From: Paenibacillus borealis
Lineage (GTDB): Bacteria; Bacillota; Bacilli; Paenibacillales; Paenibacillaceae
Length of the DNA stretch: 64,000 nt
Assembly: GCF_000758665.1 (NCBI RefSeq)
Contig: NZ_CP009285.1
Span: 186,001 to 250,000 of the forward strand
Direction of reading: 5' to 3'
Shown here: positions 8,196-16,704 of the stretch, piece by piece
Layout of the letters: the number at the start of each line of letters is the position of its first letter
Numbering within the stretch: the first letter of the stretch is position 1
Made by a program: the position numbers and the translations under genes
The notes under the pieces: model-generated
What the model was told of the DNA's origin: nothing
Database searches by the model: none
Seen by the model: the letters and a program-made list of their open reading frames with translations, nothing else

Positions 8196-10628
8196 CTACA
8201 ACTCCGCTCCCCTATACCCCATCTTCCGATAACCCTTCACTCTTTTCTTGAACATCGCCATTAACATTGGAACCTGAAGATCGATGTAATCATATATTTT
8301 CACTTCTTCTTTATTCGCATGACTCCGGTGCAGGCGGCCTGCATATTGCTGTAAGGTGCCGGTCCAGGAGATGGGATGGACCAGGAACAAGGTGTCCAGT
8401 CGGGCATCATCGAAGCCTTCACCGATTAGCTTACCCGTAGCGATAACTACACGCTCCTGATCGTCTGGAATAGAAGCAATTTGGGCGCGTAGAGCTTCTC
8501 TTTGCTTTTTCCCCATTCCGCCTCTCAGCACAATTACGTTTTTGGCAAAGGCATGTAATCTCTCTGCAAAATATTCAGCATGAGCAGTCCGTTCAACCAG
8601 CAGCAGTGGAGAGCGGCCTTCATCCAGGCAGGTTAGCAAATCGTCAAAAATAAGCGTGTTACGCTCCTCGTTGTCTACAAGCTGCTGATAGATGTCCTGA
8701 ATTCCCGATGTTTGTTCCCCAGACTTAATCTGAAAGTGAGTATAACGGGGGACCACCCTTAATGAAAATCCTCTGGAGCTGCTTAGGATTTTGGCATCCA
8801 CCTTCAATAACACAGGTCCAAGCTGGAACCGTACAATGGCTTCCTGTCCGTCCTGACGTTTAGGGGTAGCAGTTAAGCCAAATACATATTTTGCTTTGAC
8901 TTCCCGCAGAACTTGTTCGAAGCTGTAAGCTGATACGTGGTGGCACTCATCCACAATGACCTGGCCGTATTCACTTACGAAGGGCTTAACATTCCCTTTA
9001 TAGTTGAGGCTCTGAATGACAGCAATGTCGATGATGCCGGTTCGTTTATTTTTGCCACCGCCGATCAAGCCGATTGCCTGCTTTGGGACTTCGAGAAAGG
9101 TTTGCAAACGCTCCTGCCATTGTTCCATAAGCTCCCGTCGGTGAACCAGAATAAGGGTATTTGTCTTTCTTGAAGCGATAATGCTGGCTGCTACGACAGT
9201 TTTGCCGAATGCGGTTGCCGCTGAGAGAACCCCTATGTCCCGGCTTAGAATGGCTCTGGCTGCTGTGTCCTGTAGCGTAGTTAGTGTGCCGATGAACTCA
9301 GCGTCTATCGGGCTTCCTGACGTACGTCGATCCTCAACCGATACTTTGACTTGATTTTGCTCGAAAAAAGATAACAAGTCCGGCAAACATCCCCTTGGCA
9401 GTACTACGTAATTCTCCAGATCCTCGGCGCATGAGATGACCCGGGGTTTACCATAGGTGGAGAGCCGCATCGCTTGGGCTTTATAAAAATCAGGGTTGGA
9501 GAAGGAAGCTATTTTGATCAGAGCATGAATTGCACATGAGGGAAGTCCAGACTTGAGGATATAAAGGCGATCCGATTGCAGAATCTGTATCTCAGCAGGC
9601 AAAGGTTCCATTAGTACCTCTTCTATCTGAGTCGGATTCTCTTGTAACAAGGATAATCCATCTGTTTCGTGGTCTGATCCCGTAATAATTCTGTCATTGC
9701 TAAAAAGTCCACGCTCCCCGTGCGTGTATATAAAGTGCTTCACCTGGTCTTCCCCCATCTTACCAAGTTCGGATAATATACCCCATTGGTCGGCATAGGG
9801 CTCAAAGTGCTCATCAACAAAGACACTGTTTCCTTGTTTACGCGGCCCCCCTTGAAGGGGGAGGGCAATGAGGTTGCCGAATCCGCCTTTGGGCAGTGTA
9901 TCCTGGTTGGGAAACAGGCGGTCATAGGATTCCATGCCGATCTGATATCTGTTGTTCATGGTTAGGCTCAGCAGGGTCATTCCAAATTTTCTGGCTGTAG
10001 TCGCCTCGATATTTTGACTGAAGAAAATCCAGATATGCCCCCCATTGCCGGAACGCGAGCGCTCTAAGAGTGCGGGGATTTCATGGCTTTTACATAGCTC
10101 CATCACGGCGGTAACATCCTGCTTCCAATCATGTTTGTCAAAATCCATGGCCAAAAACCAGCAGGTCTCGTCCGGCAGCATGGGATAGATACCAATCGTC
10201 CGGTCTTGCCTTGCATCTAAATGGGCTGAGAGCACTTCGTTTGTAAGGGGCATGAAGCTCTGGTGTTTGCAAACCGAACACTTTATCCGGGGTTTCTCGC
10301 AAACGGAAGTCCATTCATTGGCGCAAGCGGGCGAGTATCCAGACTTGCCTTGTTTATTGCTCCAGCGAATCGGATAAACATCGTCTCTGCCGCGAAAATA
10401 GCTTTTATACAGGGCGAGCTTGTCCTCTACGGTCGAGTACTGGTGAACATTAGTTTCTCCAACAGTGGTCTCTTTGCTTTCTTTTACCAGTGCGGTGGAA
10501 TAAGTGGTTTTTTGTTCATTAGTACTTGTTGTATTTTCATCTAGTAGACTTCTCAACCGGGCGACTTCCAACTTGAGTTCCTCAATATGCGCCAGAGCCG
10601 CATTATATTTGTCCTCGATATTGTCCAT
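8196..10628 (-). CDS. TOTE-type primase-helicase fusion protein
   Basis: A protein of 810 residues. An N-terminal coiled coil (about 1-35) is followed by a small Cys cluster (KCSVCKHQ). An archaeo-eukaryotic primase-like domain of the TOTE class comes next, with MDFDKHDW (Asp162, Asp164) and RSGNGGHIW (His198). The C-terminal half is an SF2 helicase: Walker A AATAFGKT near 475, DECHH near 560, LTATPKR, and the arginine motif AGRLHRSH. AEP domains polymerise nucleotides; the TOTE set has been proposed to act in biological conflict. The start fits GAGGA seven bases upstream. The G+C content resembles the chromosome rather than the island to the left. It stands alone, divergent from the DUF6155 gene. 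The domain assignment is firm, but the physiological role is inferred. Confidence 0.85.
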   Translation of the reverse strand: MDNIEDKYNAALAHIEELKLEVARLRSLLDENTTSTNEQKTTYSTALVKESKETTVGETNVHQYSTVEDKLALYKSYFRGRDDVYPIRWSNKQGKSGYSPACANEWTSVCEKPRIKCSVCKHQSFMPLTNEVLSAHLDARQDRTIGIYPMLPDETCWFLAMDFDKHDWKQDVTAVMELCKSHEIPALLERSRSGNGGHIWIFFSQNIEATTARKFGMTLLSLTMNNRYQIGMESYDRLFPNQDTLPKGGFGNLIALPLQGGPRKQGNSVFVDEHFEPYADQWGILSELGKMGEDQVKHFIYTHGERGLFSNDRIITGSDHETDGLSLLQENPTQIEEVLMEPLPAEIQILQSDRLYILKSGLPSCAIHALIKIASFSNPDFYKAQAMRLSTYGKPRVISCAEDLENYVVLPRGCLPDLLSFFEQNQVKVSVEDRRTSGSPIDAEFIGTLTTLQDTAARAILSRDIGVLSAATAFGKTVVAASIIASRKTNTLILVHRRELMEQWQERLQTFLEVPKQAIGLIGGGKNKRTGIIDIAVIQSLNYKGNVKPFVSEYGQVIVDECHHVSAYSFEQVLREVKAKYVFGLTATPKRQDGQEAIVRFQLGPVLLKVDAKILSSSRGFSLRVVPRYTHFQIKSGEQTSGIQDIYQQLVDNEERNTLIFDDLLTCLDEGRSPLLLVERTAHAEYFAERLHAFAKNVIVLRGGMGKKQREALRAQIASIPDDQERVVIATGKLIGEGFDDARLDTLFLVHPISWTGTLQQYAGRLHRSHANKEEVKIYDYIDLQVPMLMAMFKKRVKGYRKMGYRGAEL

Positions 10629-10719
10629 TGATTGGTCCTCGCGTTTTATTTATATTATACCTTGTAAGTTGCTGAGTAATAATATTGGGAATTATAAACG
10701 GGTTAAGGAGATCATAATA

Positions 10720-11265
10720 ATGTTGAAATTAAGTAACTCAACCATTAAAAAGCATTTGAACAATCTAACGAGGGAAGAGCTTGAGGCTGAAATCTTGAAT
10801 ATGGCCAAGATGTATCCGATCATTCAGGAGCACTATTATTCAATACTATTTCCTGATAGTGAGGAAGTCTTAGACAAGTACAAGAAAATTATTGAGAAGG
10901 AGTTCAGCCACCACAAAAGAGAAATTCTGCGATACCCGATCGTGAAGCAAGCAATAAAGGACTTTAGTAATGTTTCAACAAATAAGGAGCAAGTTGCAGA
11001 GCTAATGATTTTTACAGTGGAATGTGGAGTCGACTTTACAGTTTCATTTGGAGACATAGATGAAAAATTCTATCGTACTATTTCAAGCATATATGAACAA
11101 GCTTTAAAGTATATTGTGGACTATCAATTGGAAGAAGAGTTTGTTGATCGATGCAACGAATTGACGCAGAGCAGTCAGGGTATTGGCTGGGGTTTTGCAG
11201 ATGGGATGATGGAGTTGTATAGCGATTATTTAGGACATATGGATAAAGAAGAAGACCTTGAGTAG
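10720..11265 (+). CDS. DUF6155 family protein
   Basis: A protein of 181 residues resembling the DUF6155 family: an N-terminal KLSNSTIKKHLNNLTREELEAEI segment, then mostly helical sequence and an acidic C-terminus. The function is unknown. ATG 10720 is chosen because AAGGAG (10705-10710) lies nine bases upstream. The longer open frame back to 10504 overlaps the divergent helicase and has no ribosome site. It has no signal peptide or membrane segment, so it is probably cytoplasmic. It stands upstream of a decayed toxin-antitoxin pair but on present evidence is unrelated to it. Confidence 0.7.
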   Translation: MLKLSNSTIKKHLNNLTREELEAEILNMAKMYPIIQEHYYSILFPDSEEVLDKYKKIIEKEFSHHKREILRYPIVKQAIKDFSNVSTNKEQVAELMIFTVECGVDFTVSFGDIDEKFYRTISSIYEQALKYIVDYQLEEEFVDRCNELTQSSQGIGWGFADGMMELYSDYLGHMDKEEDLE

Positions 11266-11341
11266 CGTATACGGACGAATTATTTAACCATAAGGATTGT
11301 GTTATAAAATAAATCCAAATATCGAGTGAATTGCTATCCTA

Positions 11342-11539
11342 ATGCTGCCCCAAAGAGAAGAATTGCAACGGTTATTGAAAAATGCCAATCAGCATGCAGT
11401 CGCAGAGGCCAAAAAGGCTGGAGCCTCCATTTATTATATAAAGGACGGCAAACGGATACGTGAAGATGCCACTGGGCAAAAATTCGAGATTACTTACGAT
11501 GTAGCCGGAAATCGCACTGAGCTTGTTAGTCATGACTGA
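11342..11539 (+). CDS. Probable antitoxin of a zeta-toxin pair
   Basis: A basic protein of 65 residues (MLPQREELQRLLKNANQ..., then ASIYYIKDGKRIREDATGQ). It overlaps by eight bases the start of a gene fragment whose product opens with a zeta-toxin Walker A motif. Small proteins of this size commonly precede stand-alone zeta-like toxins and are taken as antitoxins, so the call rests on position. No recognisable DNA-binding motif is visible. The reading frame is intact although its partner is truncated. Confidence 0.5.
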   Translation: MLPQREELQRLLKNANQHAVAEAKKAGASIYYIKDGKRIREDATGQKFEITYDVAGNRTELVSHD

Positions 11540-11645
11540 TTGGGAGTCTGTAATGACGGTTTTTGCTGGCACTAATGGAGCCGGGAAAAGCACAATCAGT
11601 TTTCAAATGAGCCTGGATCAGTCTCCCGGGTCGCTTCCATACTAA
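11532..11645 (+). pseudogene. Truncated zeta-toxin-like kinase
   Basis: The 37-residue frame starts MTDWESVMTVFAGTNGAGKS, with a P-loop of the zeta toxin type (GTNGAGKST, 13-21). It then loses similarity and stops at TAA 11643. Zeta toxins phosphorylate UDP-N-acetylglucosamine and are normally some 200 residues long, so only the first strand and P-loop survive. The ATG overlaps the antitoxin frame. A terminator begins right after the stop, so the rest of the gene was deleted. Confidence 0.65.
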
Positions 11646-11675
11646 AACAACCACAGCCCTTATGCTGTGGTTGTT
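11646..11675. terminator. Bidirectional terminator
   Basis: Twelve-base arms (11646-11657 with 11664-11675) enclose a six-base loop. On the minus strand it is followed by TTTT, so it chiefly serves the leftward gene ending at 11686. Confidence 0.75.
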
Positions 11676-11685
11676 CAACGATCAA

Positions 11686-12411
11686 TTAATGCTGATTGTT
11701 GAACAAGGGTTCTGTTCGAAGCAAATAGTTACCCCGGACCTCTGCAGCCCAATTTGCAAAAACTTCCCTCCACTGCACACTGTTAAAGAAATCGTCTACC
11801 GACTGGTTGTCGGAATCCCAATCAACAAATATGTTAAGAGGCGTGATTCCTCCGGCCCAAATTCCGTTACTGACGTCAGTTCCGCTCTCTCTAACTAATA
11901 ATATGGGTATTCCGAATTGAAAAGCCATGGCGGGCTCGATTTGAGAAAAAGTCGAACCTTCCCAGAACGGAGTGGTGGTTGGCTGCTGCCCCACATTGGA
12001 TTCAAGAATTTCAACAAAAAATCTGCGGAAGTTGATCGCGAACAGACCATAGCTTGAAAAAACCAAGCGCCGTATATTCGTCAGGATGTTCTCCGGGTAT
12101 TGTTCGCTTACGGGTAAGGTGCGGGGGAAGAGCAATGCCTCTTCAATCTCTGCAATAAGACGGTCCAAAAATTGTCCTTGCAGATCATTTACTGTGTTGG
12201 TTGTACTCAAAAATACAGGAATTCGAAAAGCGCGATCCACACAGGCATTGATAGCAGAGGATGTGACCTTTTTATTGTTGGCGGGCTTTGGATTTGAGGA
12301 GGAGACCTTGAAATTACCACGGACGGGAGGAAGATCTCTTACAATGCTTACGGGAGAAAGGTTTTTCATGGCTATTCGCTGAACCTTATCCTTAGTTTTC
12401 ATATTACTCAC
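11686..12411 (-). CDS. Hypothetical protein with an NDT/TIR-like Rossmann fold
   Basis: A protein of 241 residues. About 60 disordered N-terminal residues precede a domain with the pattern PVFLSTTNTVNDLQGQFLDRL, NI...FSSYGLFAI, and IEPAMAFQFGIPILLV. This layout (strand, QxxF helix, nI..., ExAxAxxxGxPIL) recalls nucleoside 2-deoxyribosyltransferase-like and TIR-like folds that bind or cleave nucleotides or NAD. The fold call is by eye, and no catalytic residue is certain. The start is GTG 12411 with GGAG nine bases upstream; ATG 12402 is an alternative. It is a single gene with its own terminator. Confidence 0.5.
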   Translation of the reverse strand: MSNMKTKDKVQRIAMKNLSPVSIVRDLPPVRGNFKVSSSNPKPANNKKVTSSAINACVDRAFRIPVFLSTTNTVNDLQGQFLDRLIAEIEEALLFPRTLPVSEQYPENILTNIRRLVFSSYGLFAINFRRFFVEILESNVGQQPTTTPFWEGSTFSQIEPAMAFQFGIPILLVRESGTDVSNGIWAGGITPLNIFVDWDSDNQSVDDFFNSVQWREVFANWAAEVRGNYLLRTEPLFNNQH

Positions 12412-12546
12412 TTTTCACATCTCCAATGCAACAGAATCTGAGTTATATTTAACTCCAGTCTATGTGCATTAGCCCATATGTGTTACCGGATACTCGCAGA
12501 AGAGAGCGTGCGGCGCTTGGGTATATATCATGGAGGTATGGTTAAT

Positions 12547-13110
12547 ATGAGCAGAAGTTTTCTCGTTTTGTATGGAGTCGGCGGAAGTGGACCGGATCAC
12601 TGGCAGAGATGGTTACAGCAAGAGCTGGAGAAGCAAGGTGAAAAAGTTTATTTTCCTGAGTTTCCAGACAAGGATCAACCGGACAAGGGGGCTTGGCTGG
12701 ATCATTTATCATCCGTATTTGAAGAAATTCCGCAGGATGAAGAAGTCATTGTTGTGGCTCACAGCTTAGCGTGCATCATGTGGTTCCACTATGCGGCTTC
12801 ACAGCCGAATCGAAAGATTCAGAGAGCTATTCTGGTGGCACCGCCATCGCCATTGTTGAAATATGAGCCTGTGATGATGTTCTTCCCTGTACCTGAAAAC
12901 TTGGCTGGGATTGCAACGGTGGCGGACAAGACGCTGTTTGTTTTATCTTCGACAGATCCGTATTGTCCAGTAGAAGAGGCCTCTCATTACTTAGATTTAG
13001 GGGTTCCTTGCGTGATATTGCCTAAAATGGGGCATATCAATGTAGACACGGGTTACGGTCCTTGGCCTTGGATTCTAGATGTATGTTTGAACCAGCATAT
13101 TTCGCTATGA
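12547..13110 (+). CDS. RBBP9/YdeN-type alpha/beta hydrolase
   Basis: A small serine hydrolase of 187 residues. LYGVGGSGPDHWQRWL is the family's HG-type opening. AHSLA holds the nucleophile Ser73, SSTDPYCP the acidic residue, and KMGHIN the catalytic His. The family includes B. subtilis YdeN; the substrate is unknown. ATG 12547 is chosen with GGAGG (12532-12536) ten bases upstream; ATG 12538 is only one base from that site. It is cytoplasmic, with no signal peptide. It is a single gene followed by its own terminator. Confidence 0.8.
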   Translation: MSRSFLVLYGVGGSGPDHWQRWLQQELEKQGEKVYFPEFPDKDQPDKGAWLDHLSSVFEEIPQDEEVIVVAHSLACIMWFHYAASQPNRKIQRAILVAPPSPLLKYEPVMMFFPVPENLAGIATVADKTLFVLSSTDPYCPVEEASHYLDLGVPCVILPKMGHINVDTGYGPWPWILDVCLNQHISL

Positions 13111-13137
13111 AAAAGTGGATGAACGAGTTTGAGAAGA

Positions 13138-13160
13138 AGTACCCCATGGGTGCTTTTTTT
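13138..13160 (+). terminator. Terminator of the hydrolase gene
   Basis: AGTACCC and GGGTGCT form a seven-base stem with a CAT loop and seven T residues, 13154-13160. Confidence 0.7.
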
Positions 13161-13274
13161 CATTTTTTCAGCAGTACAAAAATAAGATCATACGTTCGTG
13201 AAATTTCGTTTATTTTGTTTAAATTTGGTGTATAATAAGGCTGACTGTTAAGCTTACTCCAAAGGGGATGAAGA

Positions 13275-13706
13275 ATGATGTCAATCAGGTTGAACCCGTA
13301 TTTTGTTTTTAACGGAAACACAAGAGAAGCCCTTTATTTCTATGAAAAAGCACTGCGCGGGAGCGTAGTCGGGATCACGACGTTCGGAGACCTGCCGGAA
13401 GATCCGGCGCATCCGCTGACCGATGAGATGAAAACGCTTGTGATGCATGCGCATTTGAAGGTCGGCAATGCAGATCTCATGTTCTCCGATACTTTTCCGG
13501 GTACGTCGCATCAGGCGGACGGGGATACGGTTCAGATTGCCATTCATCCTACAGAAGAGGCAGATGCACGGGAGATTTTTGCTGCACTGGAAGACGGCGG
13601 TCAAGTGGTTATGCCGCTTCAGAAGACGGATTGGAGTCCTTTATACGGGATTGTGAAGGACAAGTTCGGCGTTACTTTTCAAGTGAATGTTGCCGGGGAG
13701 GAATGA
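13275..13706 (+). CDS. PhnB/YjdN-like VOC family protein
   Basis: A protein of 143 residues with the single-domain VOC fold of the PhnB/YjdN class: LNPYFVFNGNTREALYFYEKAL at the start and YGIVKDKFGVTFQVN at the end. These dimeric proteins resemble 3-demethylubiquinone methyltransferase-like glyoxalases; the substrate is unknown. The start has AAAGGGG eight bases upstream, and a TATAAT box lies at 13231-13236. The next gene, also VOC, begins three bases after the stop, so the two form an operon and may work on related substrates. Confidence 0.8.
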   Translation: MMSIRLNPYFVFNGNTREALYFYEKALRGSVVGITTFGDLPEDPAHPLTDEMKTLVMHAHLKVGNADLMFSDTFPGTSHQADGDTVQIAIHPTEEADAREIFAALEDGGQVVMPLQKTDWSPLYGIVKDKFGVTFQVNVAGEE

Positions 13707-13709
13707 CTT

Positions 13710-14627
13710 GTGACTAACATAAACCAGAGAATCGTTCCGCATATATGGTATGACAAAGAGGCGGTAGAAGCTGCCCATTTCTATGCCTCTGTTTTCCCGG
13801 ATTCCAGAGTTACGAGTGTTACCACACTTCACGATACACCGTCTGGCGACTGCGATCAGGTTTCTTTTGAAATTTGGGGACAGAAGTTTATGGCGATCAG
13901 TGCAGGGCCGTATTTCAAATTGAATCCGTCCGTGTCCTTCTTCGTTAATTTTGATCCGTCACGCGACAAGGACGCAGCTAAGCGAATGGATGAGGTGTGG
14001 GACAAGTTATCCGAAGGCGGTATGGCTTTGATGCCGCTCGATAAATATCCGTTCAGTGAGCGGTTTGGCTGGATTCAGGATAAGTACGGCGTGTCATGGC
14101 AGCTGATTCTTACGAATCCGGAAGGTGAAGAGCGGCCTGCTATTATACCGTCATTTATGTTCATCGGTAATAACTGCGGCAAGGCGGAAGAGGCGATGGA
14201 TTTCTACTTATCCGTCTTTAAGAATTCACGGCAGGGCACAATTGCCCGCTACCCTAAAGGCCCTGGGCCTGACCAGGAAGGAACGATTATGTTCGCTGAC
14301 TTCATGCTGGAGAATCTGTGGTTCACCGCAATGGATAGTGCGCATGATCATAAATTTAGCTTCAACGAAGCCATATCCTTCATGGTGAAATGTGACTCGC
14401 AAGAGGAGATTGATTCCTATTGGGAGCAGCTTTCTGCGGTTCCTGAAGCCGAGCAATGCGGCTGGCTGAAAGATAAGTATGGTGTATCATGGCAGATTGT
14501 TCCAGCTGAGATGGACGAGATGATGGAGAAGGGCACACCGGAGCAGCTTGCACGTGTTACGGAGGCGTTTCTTAAGATGAAGAAATTTGAGCTTGCGGAA
14601 TTGCATAAGGCATTTAAGGGCGAATGA
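13710..14627 (+). CDS. Tandem two-domain VOC family protein
   Basis: A protein of 305 residues made of two PhnB-like halves. The first half (about 4-135) has [20 protein letters not shown] and ends [15 protein letters not shown]. The second (about 145-275) has [20 protein letters not shown] and ends [15 protein letters not shown]. The matching ends show an internal duplication. The start is GTG 13710 with GGGGAGG eight bases upstream. It is co-transcribed with the single-domain VOC gene just before it. It belongs to the 3-demethylubiquinone-9 3-methyltransferase-like family by fold only; a ubiquinone function is unlikely in a menaquinone-using Firmicute. Confidence 0.8.
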   Translation: MTNINQRIVPHIWYDKEAVEAAHFYASVFPDSRVTSVTTLHDTPSGDCDQVSFEIWGQKFMAISAGPYFKLNPSVSFFVNFDPSRDKDAAKRMDEVWDKLSEGGMALMPLDKYPFSERFGWIQDKYGVSWQLILTNPEGEERPAIIPSFMFIGNNCGKAEEAMDFYLSVFKNSRQGTIARYPKGPGPDQEGTIMFADFMLENLWFTAMDSAHDHKFSFNEAISFMVKCDSQEEIDSYWEQLSAVPEAEQCGWLKDKYGVSWQIVPAEMDEMMEKGTPEQLARVTEAFLKMKKFELAELHKAFKGE

Positions 14628-14684
14628 GAGCATAACCCCTATCTGGTGCAAAGGATTAGCTACAGGACTTGGTTCTAAAAATAC

Positions 14685-14721
14685 AAAAAGCGATGAGGTT
14701 TTTGTCCCTCGTCGCTTTTTT
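14685..14721. terminator. Bidirectional terminator between convergent VOC genes
   Basis: AAAAAGCGATGAGG pairs with CCTCGTCGCTTTTTT across an eight-base loop. Poly-A on one side and poly-T on the other let it work in both directions. Confidence 0.8.
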
Positions 14722-14739
14722 GTGTAAACGGGCATGCTC

Positions 14740-15135
14740 TTACTTCGCATTCACATCAGGCTGATGAATCCCAAATAGATTACCTTCTGTATCATGGTAA
14801 TATCCTTGCCAGGCCATTCCCGGTAGAGCGTACTTCGGCATTGCGAGCTTGCCCCCAAATTGCAAAATCAGAGCTTCAGTAGAATCATAACTCTCCACTC
14901 CAAGGGTACACGCATATCCATTCACAGCTTGTCCGGGCTCTGGAGCAGCGCCTTGGCGTTTAATTAAGGCCCCATCGATTCCGGGCTGACTGGCATCCCC
15001 CGTAACTGCCCCGAAATAGGGCATTCCGGCATATTCGCTCCAATCCTCGAATTTCCATCCGAAGACCTCACCATAAAACTTCTTAGCACGCTCCATATCA
15101 TCTGCATGAATTTCGAAATGAACTAACCGTCCCAT
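14740..15135 (-). CDS. VOC family (glyoxalase-like) protein
   Basis: A single-domain VOC protein of 131 residues. It begins MGRLVHFEIHADDMERAKKFYGEVFGW and contains YHDTEGNLFGIHQPD near the end. His7 (VHFEIHA) and the Glu in DTEGN are placed like metal ligands of this superfamily. Such proteins are widespread and mostly of unknown substrate. The start at 15135 has GGGAGG five bases upstream; the extra 11 codons of the open frame have no ribosome site. It is convergent with the VOC operon to its left, so three VOC genes lie within 2 kb. Confidence 0.75.
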   Translation of the reverse strand: MGRLVHFEIHADDMERAKKFYGEVFGWKFEDWSEYAGMPYFGAVTGDASQPGIDGALIKRQGAAPEPGQAVNGYACTLGVESYDSTEALILQFGGKLAMPKYALPGMAWQGYYHDTEGNLFGIHQPDVNAK

Positions 15136-15277
15136 AATTTCCTCCCAGGTTGTGACTTCAGGTATCATAACTGTATTATACTTTCCATTATGGTTTAATA
15201 TATAAAATTTAATCAGGAATTCTTGGAGGAATGTTGTCTACAAGTTGGACATAGAGTGGAACTACAGGAGGTGTTGC

Positions 15278-15667
15278 ATGGTTATTCAACTTAGTATTGC
15301 TTTGGCTGCAGTTGCCTTTATCTGTCTGGCCGGGTTCTTGATTCTTACGCTGCGCAAAGGTATGACTACACTCTCAGAGACCAATAAGACACTGGTGGAT
15401 GTGAGAAATGCCATTCATGGCTTAACTGGAGAGGCTACACAACTCATTCATACGGCAAATCAAGTGACCAGGGATGTGAAAGGTAAAATCAAAACGATAG
15501 ATCCGATTTTTGAATCGGCGCACAATGTGGGGGAAGTAATTCAGACCGTGACAGAGACATTTAAGAAAAATGCTTCCGAAATTGGCCACAATTTAACTCC
15601 AGAACCCGAAAAACCTCCAGTCAAGCAACAAAGCATTCCCATTCGCGTCAATACAAAATTTCAATAA
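15278..15667 (+). CDS. DUF948 (YtxG-like) membrane-anchored protein
   Basis: A protein of 129 residues. One N-terminal membrane segment (about 4-25, IALAAVAFICLAGFLILTL) is followed by a helical stretch with regular LSETNKTLVDVRNAI-type heptads and a proline-rich tail. It matches the DUF948 family, which includes B. subtilis general-stress protein YtxG. The function is unknown. ATG 15278 has AGGAGG (15266-15271) six bases upstream. The C-terminal part is probably cytoplasmic (inference). A terminator follows at 15693. Confidence 0.75.
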   Translation: MVIQLSIALAAVAFICLAGFLILTLRKGMTTLSETNKTLVDVRNAIHGLTGEATQLIHTANQVTRDVKGKIKTIDPIFESAHNVGEVIQTVTETFKKNASEIGHNLTPEPEKPPVKQQSIPIRVNTKFQ

Positions 15668-15692
15668 GCCGGTGAAATGTGATATCAGTGAA

Positions 15693-15717
15693 AGACACCT
15701 CAATGGGTGTCTTTTTT
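15693..15717 (+). terminator. Terminator of the DUF948 gene
   Basis: AGACACC (15693-15699) pairs with GGTGTCT (15706-15712) and is followed by a T-run. Confidence 0.85.
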
Positions 15718-15773
15718 GTTTGCGTGCGTGCCCAGAGGCCTGCATTATTTGGTTGGCGAAAGTCTTTTTGCCA

Positions 15774-16568
15774 TTAATAAATCGTCGGCACCATTCCACC
15801 GTCCATGCGGATGGGAGAACCTTTAAATGCTGAAGCATAAGGGCTGCATATAAAAGCTGCCAGTCTTCCGATTTCGGCCGGTCGGATAAACCGCTGAAGC
15901 TCAGACTGGGGCAGGTTTGCGGCCATGAATCGTTTCTCTTTGTCAGCGAATGTTATATCAGCATCAGCATAGATTCCCTCAATAATCTGATGCACATTCT
16001 CAGAAAGTGTGGGTCCGGGCATGATTGTATTGACGGTTACTTCAGTTCCGATGGTTAATTTGGATAAGCTCTTCGAGAGTGAGAGCAGCATCGATTTGGT
16101 CATGCAATATTGCGGCATCTGACCAGAAGGCATTACAGCTTCTTCGCTTGCAATAAAAATCATACGACCATAATTGCTGTCCAGCATTCTAGGCAAATAA
16201 AATTTACATAATGCATTAGCTGCAAGTACATTCGTGCGGAAGTATTTATCCCATATTTCATCGGTTACTTCATCGTAACTCATAATTTCATATATGCCCG
16301 TATTGTTAACCAGAATGTCCACCTGAGGATAATGTTCAAACAAAGCCTCCCGCTGTTTAATATCCGTAATATCGGCAGCGGCATTCTGAGGAGAGGTGGA
16401 CGGGAAACTGGAACGAAGTTCGTTCACCGTAAGCTCCACTTCTTCGTGATTTCTTCCGTTAATCAGCACATGTACGCCTTCCTTGGCCAGTTCAATCGCA
16501 ATAGCTTTTCCGATCCCCTTCGTTGAACCTGTAACTAAAGCTGTTCTATTGTGTAATCCCATATCCAT
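15774..16568 (-). CDS. Short-chain dehydrogenase/reductase
   Basis: A classical SDR of 264 residues. The cofactor motif TGSTKGIG lies at 13-20 and NNTG at 88-91. The catalytic set is Ser141, Tyr154 and Lys158 (YCMTK). A C-terminal MDGGMVPTIY closes the fold. It should oxidise or reduce a small alcohol or ketone with NAD(P)H; residues around position 35-40 (NGRN) suggest NADPH. The start fits AGGGG nine bases upstream. It lies 136 bases downstream of an AraC-type regulator on the same strand, which may control it. The substrate cannot be told. Confidence 0.85.
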   Translation of the reverse strand: MDMGLHNRTALVTGSTKGIGKAIAIELAKEGVHVLINGRNHEEVELTVNELRSSFPSTSPQNAAADITDIKQREALFEHYPQVDILVNNTGIYEIMSYDEVTDEIWDKYFRTNVLAANALCKFYLPRMLDSNYGRMIFIASEEAVMPSGQMPQYCMTKSMLLSLSKSLSKLTIGTEVTVNTIMPGPTLSENVHQIIEGIYADADITFADKEKRFMAANLPQSELQRFIRPAEIGRLAAFICSPYASAFKGSPIRMDGGMVPTIY

Positions 16569-16704
16569 GCTACATTTCCCCTATATGAAGTGATGTGGAA
16601 CCGCGGGAGTAATCCTGCGTTCCCGATAGGGACCATAATACCTTGTCCAGGCTGGTCAGTATCTAGCTCACTACGCCAATATTCTTGCAGCACGCGCCAA
16701 TTCT

